From an uncultured Carnobacterium sp. (GTDB lineage: Bacteria > Bacillota > Bacilli > Lactobacillales > Aerococcaceae): a stretch of DNA of 5,218 bases. The notes below the pieces were generated by a model that saw nothing but the letters and a program-made list of their open reading frames with translations, was not told the origin of the DNA and made no database searches. How positions within the stretch are numbered: the stretch's first letter is position 1; the number at the start of each line of letters is the position of its first letter. The stretch is taken from assembly GCA_937967765.1 (NCBI GenBank), contig CALCML010000296.1, positions 1-5,218 on the forward strand, written 5' to 3'. Both the position numbers and the translations under genes were made by a program. This document shows, in pieces, positions 1 through 5,218 of this stretch.

Positions 1-2
1 AA

Positions 3-656
3 TCCTTCTCCAATTTTTTCAGAATCGATTTGATCAAAGAAATCATCAATCTTATCAAAGATATCTTTGTTTTCAGAGCCCTTCACATTCGAATTGCTCG
101 AGTTTGAATTGTTAACGTTCGAACTCTTGGCATTTGATTTCGCAGATGTAGTAGCTTCCTCTTCGTCCTCGTCTTCTGCAGTAGCCAATTCCTCTAAAAA
201 TCTGGTTCGTTCTTTGTCAGAGGCAGTATATTGAAAGGGTTTTGTCACTTTTCCATCTTCAATAGGAATCATTTGATAATTGATTACACTATGATCTTTA
301 GCGGTCTCAACAAATGCTTGTAACAAAAGGTTGTTATCTTTATCTCGATATACGAAGAGTCGAATACCACCCTTTCCTGTTGGAAGGTTTTTAATTTGAA
401 CTGGAACTTTGATTTCAGGATACTCAGGTTTGTTAAACTGTAACTTAACCGTTACCGTCGCATTATAATCTTCTCCTTCTACAAAGTCGATTTTTTGTTC
501 ATAATTCCCTAGTATCGTCATCGTTGAAGTGTCACTTTTATCTGTTTCAGCATTAACTGTTGAAACATGGGCAAAAGTTCCTACAAACAATAATGTGGCA
601 ATCAGTACCGCAAGCCATTTCAACCCAAAGAAAGATTTGTTAGCTTGTTGTTTCAT
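3..656 (-). CDS. Secreted protein of unknown family, C-terminus beyond the window
   Basis: This reading frame starts at the ATG at 656 and stays open for 218 codons to the window edge, so the C-terminus is missing. Residues 1-36 form a clear Sec signal peptide: a basic start (MKQQANK), a hydrophobic core around 14-28, and a likely cleavage site after VNA at 34-36. Residues about 45-145 look like an all-beta domain with alternating hydrophobic strands (e.g. NATVTVKLQF, IRLFVYRD). Next come an acidic run at 161-167 (EDEDEEE), a Ser/Asn-rich linker at about 170-197, and a charged amphipathic stretch (DIFDKIDDFFDQIDSEK). There is no lipobox cysteine, so it is not a lipoprotein. Whether a membrane or wall anchor follows cannot be seen. 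The start lies 2 nt after the SPFH stop codon, with only a weak AGG upstream, so translation is probably coupled to that gene. I do not recognise the family. The coding call is secure; the function is unknown. Confidence 0.85.
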   Translation of the reverse strand, partial: MKQQANKSFFGLKWLAVLIATLLFVGTFAHVSTVNAETDKSDTSTMTILGNYEQKIDFVEGEDYNATVTVKLQFNKPEYPEIKVPVQIKNLPTGKGGIRLFVYRDKDNNLLLQAFVETAKDHSVINYQMIPIEDGKVTKPFQYTASDKERTRFLEELATAEDEDEEEATTSAKSNAKSSNVNNSNSSNSNVKGSENKDIFDKIDDFFDQIDSEKIGEG

Positions 657-658
657 GA

Positions 659-1552
659 TTATTTACCTGCTTCGTCCCAAACTTTACGTCCTGATGCTAA
701 TGAAGCAATGTTTTCAGCGATTTTTGCGTTGTTTTGACCATCCATTAATACAACTGTATTGTTTGGACCTTCAGCAAGAGCTTTTTTAGCGTCGATTGCT
801 AAGTATTCTAACGCAGCAGCATTTAAGTTAGATTCGTTTAATGCATTGTTGATAGCTGTTAATTGAGCAACAGTTGCTTGAGTGTCAATTGCGATTTTTT
901 CAGCATGTGCACGAGCATCTGCTAATAATTTGTTGTTTTGAGTTCTTGTATCCATTTCAACTGTTTTTTGACGAGCGTCAGCAGCGATTAACGCAGCATC
1001 ACGTTCACGGTCAGCAGTGATTTGTTTGTTCATCGCTTCAACGATGCTTTGTGGAGGAATTACTTCACCGATGTTAACACGGTCGATTGTAACCCCGTAA
1101 GAGTCTGTTTTACCGAATACACGTTGGTTTAAATCAGTGTTGATTTTGTTAGTACCACCAAGGATTTCAGCCATTGTCATTGTACCGATAATGTCACGTA
1201 ATTCGTTTTGGATATCTAAAAGTAATAATCCTTCTGGGTTTGTGTTTCCATATAAGTATTCTTCAAGATTATCAACGTGGTATTTAGCTGAAGCGTCAAT
1301 TGTTAAATTAACGTTGTCTTTTGTGATGATTTCTTGAGGATCTAAGTCTAATGAACGTTGACGCATATCCACAACGTAAGCAATGTTACGAATGATTGGT
1401 GTTACAAAGTGTAACCCTGGTCCTAATTCTCCAACATAACGTCCGAATGATTGAACAGCTGCTTTGTGTCCTTGTTGAACGATACGAATTGATTTGAAAG
1501 CAATAATTAATAAGATTAATACTACGGCGATAATTAAGATTGTTACTGGCAT
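659..1552 (-). CDS. SPFH/Band 7 (stomatin/paraslipin-type) membrane protein
   Basis: This is a 297-residue protein of the stomatin/paraslipin class (QmcA-like), a family of oligomeric membrane scaffolds linked to membrane microdomains and quality control. Residues 3-19 form one hydrophobic anchor (VTILIIAVVLILLIIAF). The SPFH domain follows, with the family signature GRYVGELGPGLHFVTP at 37-52, strands up to about 165, and the stomatin hallmark PPQSIVEAMNKQITADRERD at 166-185. An Ala/Glu-rich coiled-coil follows to about 245, and the paraslipin-type tail AEGPNNTVVL is at 260-269. Length is normal for the family and the protein looks intact. The ATG at 1552 has a good AGAAGGA site 8 nt upstream. 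It sits 17 nt after the ribbon-helix-helix gene and 2 nt before the secreted-protein gene, so all three are probably co-transcribed. Codons look biased toward those of abundant proteins. No classical membrane NfeD gene is next to it in the window. The specific role is not known. Confidence 0.95.
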   Translation of the reverse strand: MPVTILIIAVVLILLIIAFKSIRIVQQGHKAAVQSFGRYVGELGPGLHFVTPIIRNIAYVVDMRQRSLDLDPQEIITKDNVNLTIDASAKYHVDNLEEYLYGNTNPEGLLLLDIQNELRDIIGTMTMAEILGGTNKINTDLNQRVFGKTDSYGVTIDRVNIGEVIPPQSIVEAMNKQITADRERDAALIAADARQKTVEMDTRTQNNKLLADARAHAEKIAIDTQATVAQLTAINNALNESNLNAAALEYLAIDAKKALAEGPNNTVVLMDGQNNAKIAENIASLASGRKVWDEAGK

Positions 1553-1560
1553 TTTAAATT

Positions 1561-1567
1561 TCCTTCT
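1561..1567 (-). promoter_or_regulatory. Ribosome binding site of the SPFH gene
   Basis: The minus strand reads AGAAGGA here, 8 nt before the ATG at 1552. It lies in the 17-nt gap after the ribbon-helix-helix gene. The gap is too short to hold a separate promoter, so the SPFH gene depends on the upstream transcript. Confidence 0.75.
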
Positions 1568-1569
1568 TT

Positions 1570-1965
1570 CTAAATAGTTACATATACTAATTTTTCTGGA
1601 TTGATTTCCTCAATCACTTTTACATATACCAACCCATCCTCGTAGTCAATGACTTCAAGTGGTTGTCCTTCTTCGACTGACATAACATCCAAAATTTTAT
1701 ATGGATAGTTCCGTCCTCGGTAATTAAACGTTCCGAAGACTTGCTCGGAGAACGCCTTAAACTGTCCATGCAATAATGTTTTAATTGCGTCGGGCCAGTT
1801 TTCAACTTTTTTCTGATGACTTTCGACTTCATTTTCAATGACCGTCCGGAAATAAGTTGATACGTCTGTTGAGATAATCTTCAAAAATGCTTCTTTCAAA
1901 GAAGGCTCAATCGTAAAGTTAATCCGTTCAGTCTTATTTTCGTTCGACCATGGTTGTTTTCTCAT
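1570..1965 (-). CDS. Ribbon-helix-helix DNA-binding protein with beta-rich (NfeD/OB-like?) C-terminus
   Basis: The protein has 131 residues. Residues about 11-48 fit a ribbon-helix-helix (MetJ/Arc/CopG) domain: strand ERINFTIE at 13-20, helix PSLKEAFLKII at 21-31, a short turn, then helix STYFRTVIENEVESH at 36-50. A helical linker follows to about 76. Residues 77-131 are predicted beta (GTFNYRGRNYPYKIL, PLEVIDYEDGLVYVKVIE). The spacing of Gly and Val residues there resembles the C-terminal OB-fold of NfeD, the usual partner of SPFH proteins; that reading is my inference. The start at 1965 is chosen because AAAGGAGA lies 7 nt upstream. An ATG at 1971 is only 1 nt from that site, and a longer frame to 2061 would start upstream of the promoter. 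The gene heads the SPFH unit, so a repressor of its own operon is plausible. The gene is certain, the DNA-binding domain likely, the C-terminal assignment tentative. Confidence 0.85.
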   Translation of the reverse strand: MRKQPWSNENKTERINFTIEPSLKEAFLKIISTDVSTYFRTVIENEVESHQKKVENWPDAIKTLLHGQFKAFSEQVFGTFNYRGRNYPYKILDVMSVEEGQPLEVIDYEDGLVYVKVIEEINPEKLVYVTI

Positions 1966-1971
1966 ACCCAT

Positions 1972-1979
1972 TCTCCTTT
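1972..1979 (-). promoter_or_regulatory. Ribosome binding site deciding the start of the ribbon-helix-helix gene
   Basis: The minus strand reads AAAGGAGA, a near-consensus Shine-Dalgarno sequence. It is 7 nt from the ATG at 1965 but only 1 nt from the in-frame ATG at 1971, so it favours the shorter protein beginning MRKQPW. Confidence 0.85.
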
Positions 1980-2000
1980 CTTTATATCTCTTGATGAACA

Positions 2001-2026
2001 TATTATAACACGTTCTGAATATAATA
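2001..2026. repeat. Inverted repeat overlapping the promoter, possible operator
   Basis: The minus strand has TATTATA at 2026-2020 and its exact reverse complement TATAATA at 2007-2001, separated by 12 nt. One arm contains the -10 box and the other overlaps the -35 region. Ribbon-helix-helix dimers bind short inverted or direct repeats, and the gene just downstream encodes such a protein. The arms are only 7 nt of pure A/T in AT-rich DNA, so chance is a real alternative. Confidence 0.35.
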
Positions 2027-2029
2027 CAA
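2002..2029 (-). promoter_or_regulatory. Extended -10 promoter of the ribbon-helix-helix/SPFH unit
   Basis: The minus strand carries a perfect -10 TATAAT at 2007-2002 preceded by TGT, giving the extended -10 form TGnTATAAT. A weak -35, TTGTAT, lies at 2029-2024 with a 16-nt spacer. Transcription would begin near 1995, leaving a leader of about 30 nt before the start codon at 1965. This excludes translation from the ATG at 2061. The -10 coincides with one arm of an inverted repeat at 2001-2026. Confidence 0.7.
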
Positions 2030-2196
2030 GTGTAATATCTCGTAAAATGTAAAATTTTCACCTAGAGTGCATTTTCGTTCAAAAGCATTGATATAACAAG
2101 GATTATTCTATATGAAAATATCCAAAATTCTGAGCAGATAATATTAAGAAACTATAAAATTCAAAAAATATAATATATTTTATGGTTTTGGTTATG

Positions 2197-2223
2197 AAAA
2201 AACACCTAACTACTTGTTAGATG
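2197..2223 (-). terminator. Rho-independent terminator of the small helical-protein gene
   Basis: On the minus strand CATCTAAC and GTTAGGTG form an 8-bp stem (one G-U pair) around the loop AAGTA, followed at once by about seven U (2202-2197 plus the last stem base's neighbour). It begins 1 nt after the stop codon of the 62-residue gene. It separates that gene from the SPFH unit. Confidence 0.85.
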
Positions 2224-2224
2224 C

Positions 2225-2413
2225 TTATCTATATTTTTTCCCGAGTTCAAGAGCTCTTTTTCTGTACTCATCAAAAGAAATCTTATCATTTTCAAACAAA
2301 TCATATAATTCGTCCGATGCTTTCTTTAATTCTGGTCTAGAATCATAGTATCTCTCATACAATTCCGCTAATCGTTTTTCTCTTTCTATATATTCTTCAC
2401 TAATCATAAACAT
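2225..2413 (-). CDS. Small charged helical protein, SHOCT-like
   Basis: The protein has 62 residues, or 60 if it starts at the second ATG (2407). The GAGGT at 2420-2416 is rather close to the first ATG (2 nt) and rather far from the second (8 nt), so the start is open. It is rich in Glu, Lys, Arg and Tyr and almost entirely helical, with no signal peptide or membrane segment. Residues about 33-60 (e.g. ELYDLFENDKISFDEYRKRA) have the helix-turn-helix pattern of SHOCT-type short C-terminal domains (L..L...G.I..EEY...). Those usually end larger proteins, and here the unit would stand nearly alone. It lies after the suf terminator and has its own terminator, so it should be a one-gene unit. I could not identify a convincing promoter. 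Support comes from the Shine-Dalgarno site, the terminator at the stop codon and the protein-like composition. The function is unknown. Confidence 0.65.
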   Translation of the reverse strand: MFMISEEYIEREKRLAELYERYYDSRPELKKASDELYDLFENDKISFDEYRKRALELGKKYR

Positions 2414-2478
2414 ATACCTCGATTTAAATTTATCATTACACTATTACAATCATTTAATTACTAAAGAGTATATTCAAT

Positions 2479-2516
2479 AAAAACAGCCAAGAAACATCAA
2501 TCCATGTTTCTTGGCT
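2479..2516 (-). terminator. Rho-independent terminator of the suf operon
   Basis: AGCCAAGAAACAT (2485-2497) and ATGTTTCTTGGCT (2504-2516) form a perfect 13-bp hairpin with a 6-nt loop. On the minus strand it is followed by GTTTTT. It begins 11 nt after the sufB stop codon, which marks sufB as the last gene of the operon. Plus-strand sequence after the hairpin lacks a good U-run, so it works mainly for the minus strand. Confidence 0.93.
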
Positions 2517-2527
2517 TCTATTAATAT

Positions 2528-3922
2528 CTATCCAACTGACCCTTCCATCTCGTACGCGATTAAACGGTTTAGTTCAACAGCGTATTCCATTGGAAGTTCT
2601 TTTGTAAATGGTTCAACGAATCCCATAACAATCATCTCCGTTGCTTCTGACTCGCTAATTCCGCGACTCATCAAGTAGAACAACTGCTCTTCTGAGATTT
2701 TTGAAACTTTCGCTTCATGCTCGAGTGCTACTTTGTCATTATGAATCTCGTTAAATGGAATCGTGTCTGATTTCGACTTATCATCCATAATAATCGTGTC
2801 ACATTCGATATGAGAAATTGAATAATCTGATTTCTTCCCAAATGTTACTTGACCACGGTAGTTCACCGCTCCACCATCTTTTGCAATCGATTTTGAAACG
2901 ATTGAACTTGAAGTATGTGGCGCATTATGAATCATCTTCGCACCTGTATCTTGGTGTTGACCTTCTCCGGCAAATGCGATGGATAACATTGTACCTTTTG
3001 CGTATGGTCCTTCTAGATAGACTGAAGGATATTTCATCGTTGTCTTCGCTCCAAGGTTTCCATCAATCCATTCAACGGTTCCGTGAGCAGCAGCTTTGGC
3101 ACGTTTCGTTACTAAGTTATACACGTTATCCGACCAGTTTTGAATCGTTGTATAACGGCAGTAGCCACCCTCTTCAACGAAGATTTCTACAATCGCTGCA
3201 TGCAAGCTGTTTGAAGAGTACGTTGGCGCTGTACATCCTTCTACATAGTGTACACTGGCTCCTTCGTCTACGATGATGAGCGTACGTTCGAATTGTCCCA
3301 TGTTTTGGTCGTTGATACGGAAGTACGTTTGAAGCGGCACATCACATTTCACGCCTTTTGGTACATAGATGAACGTTCCACCTGACCATACTGCTGAGTT
3401 TAACGCAGCTAATTTATTGTCTGTTGGTGGTACTAATTTTGCAAAATACTTTTTGAATAGTTCAGGATATTCTTTTAACGCTGAGTCTGTATCTGTAAAG
3501 ATGATTCCGAGTTTATCGAACTCTTCTTTCATATTATGGTAAACCACTTCAGACTCGAATTGCGCAGAAGCTCCGGCTAAATACGCACGCTCTGCTTCTG
3601 GAATTCCGATTTTCTCGAAAGTATCTTTAATCTTCTCAGGAACATCATCCCAAGAACGCGCTGGCTTATCGCTGGCACGTTTGAAGTACGTAATCGCATC
3701 AAAATCAATATCTGATAGATCCGCACCCCATGTTTGCATTGGCATATTTTCGAATGCCTTCAATGATTTTAATCGGAAATCAAGCATCCATTGTGGCTCG
3801 TTTTTCACTTGTGAAATCGTACGAACGACTTCCTCGCTTAATCCCATTCCTGTTTCATAAACAGGTGTTACATCCTCGTGAAAGCCATATTTGTAATCGG
3901 CTAATTCAGGAACTCCACTCAT
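2528..3922 (-). CDS. sufB: SufB, Fe-S cluster assembly scaffold subunit
   Basis: SufB is the core subunit of the cytosolic SufBCD complex, where iron and sulfide are built into a nascent cluster with help from the SufC ATPase. The 464-residue length matches Firmicute SufB. The beta-helix core spans roughly residues 165-400, with [20 protein letters not shown] at 163-182, VEGCTAP at 227-233 (Cys230) and [19 protein letters not shown] at 322-340. Cys374 (IECD) and Glu403 (LEHEA) have the same 29-residue spacing as Cys405 and Glu434 of E. coli SufB, which are needed for cluster formation. Other cysteines are at 193 and 255. The ATG at 3922 lies 15 nt after the sufU stop codon with a modest GTGGTGA site, so it is co-transcribed and perhaps partly coupled. 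The protein looks complete and ordinary. The operon terminator follows directly. Confidence 0.98.
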   Translation of the reverse strand: MSGVPELADYKYGFHEDVTPVYETGMGLSEEVVRTISQVKNEPQWMLDFRLKSLKAFENMPMQTWGADLSDIDFDAITYFKRASDKPARSWDDVPEKIKDTFEKIGIPEAERAYLAGASAQFESEVVYHNMKEEFDKLGIIFTDTDSALKEYPELFKKYFAKLVPPTDNKLAALNSAVWSGGTFIYVPKGVKCDVPLQTYFRINDQNMGQFERTLIIVDEGASVHYVEGCTAPTYSSNSLHAAIVEIFVEEGGYCRYTTIQNWSDNVYNLVTKRAKAAAHGTVEWIDGNLGAKTTMKYPSVYLEGPYAKGTMLSIAFAGEGQHQDTGAKMIHNAPHTSSSIVSKSIAKDGGAVNYRGQVTFGKKSDYSISHIECDTIIMDDKSKSDTIPFNEIHNDKVALEHEAKVSKISEEQLFYLMSRGISESEATEMIVMGFVEPFTKELPMEYAVELNRLIAYEMEGSVG

Positions 3923-3937
3923 TTTGTCACCACTTTC

Positions 3938-5218
<1,281 letters not shown>

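Noticed and set aside
60..150. Repetitive-looking DNA with several TTCGAA/TCGAGT-like words, considered as a tandem repeat or attachment site
   Set aside because: In frame it simply encodes the Ser/Asn-rich linker of the secreted protein. The low complexity follows from the amino acid content.
529..789. Plus-strand reading frames, including 529-789, 1137-1337, 2818-3276, 3730-3999, 4181-4363 and 4406-4939
   Set aside because: Each lies opposite a well-supported minus-strand gene, matches no family I recognise, and has unusual composition. They are frame shadows.
1620..1838. Second minus-strand frame inside the ribbon-helix-helix gene
   Set aside because: It lies wholly inside a better-supported gene, has no convincing ribosome site, and its translation looks like out-of-frame sequence.
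2042..2055. Two tandem copies of GTAAAAT upstream of the promoter
   Set aside because: Only two 7-nt AT-rich copies with no further units. This is expected by chance in such AT-rich intergenic DNA.
1966..2061. Longer N-terminus (32 more residues) for the ribbon-helix-helix protein, from an ATG at 2061
   Set aside because: The extension contains the -10 box and the Shine-Dalgarno site of the gene, so it would begin upstream of the transcript. Its composition is not protein-like, and a well-placed ribosome site favours 1965.
2414..2478. Promoter for the small helical-protein gene, e.g. TTGAAT at 2477-2472 with AATGAT at 2454-2449
   Set aside because: The -10 matches only four of six positions, and several equally weak alternatives exist in this AT-rich stretch, so no single promoter can be supported.

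Overview
The window is low-GC and densely coded, and every gene I can support lies on the minus strand. Gene content, the sufS-sufU-sufB order, strong GGAGG-type ribosome binding sites and SufB wording (e.g. [20 protein letters not shown]) point to a Firmicute, most likely in the Lactobacillales (an Enterococcus- or Carnobacteriaceae-like organism). Genus cannot be settled from the sequence alone.

Read in the direction of transcription (high to low coordinates), the window holds three transcription units. (1) The 3' part of a SUF iron-sulfur cluster assembly operon: sufS (N-terminus outside the window), sufU overlapping it by 14 nt, and sufB 15 nt later. It closes with a 13-bp perfect hairpin and a U-run just after the sufB stop. 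SufS takes sulfur from cysteine, the zinc protein SufU accepts it, and SufB is the scaffold core on which the cluster forms. sufC and sufD are expected upstream, outside the window. (2) A lone small gene for a charged helical protein of 60-62 residues with a SHOCT-like helical pair, followed by its own terminator. (3) A three-gene unit driven by an extended -10 promoter near 2002-2029. It encodes a 131-residue protein with an N-terminal ribbon-helix-helix DNA-binding domain and a beta-rich C-terminus, then a membrane-anchored SPFH (stomatin/paraslipin) protein, then a secreted protein of unknown family that runs off the window at position 1.

Unit 3 is the part worth a second look. SPFH proteins are usually paired with NfeD proteins, whose C-terminus is a small OB-fold. 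Here the gene directly upstream of the SPFH gene joins a DNA-binding domain to a C-terminus whose pattern resembles that fold, and an inverted repeat overlaps the unit's promoter. This suggests, without proving it, an autoregulated SPFH membrane module with a secreted partner.

The longest stretch without a gene is 1966-2224 (259 nt). It holds the terminator of the small gene, the promoter of unit 3 and about 165 nt of AT-rich sequence (roughly 2031-2196) in which I see nothing else. There are no tRNA or rRNA genes, CRISPR arrays or insertion sequences.
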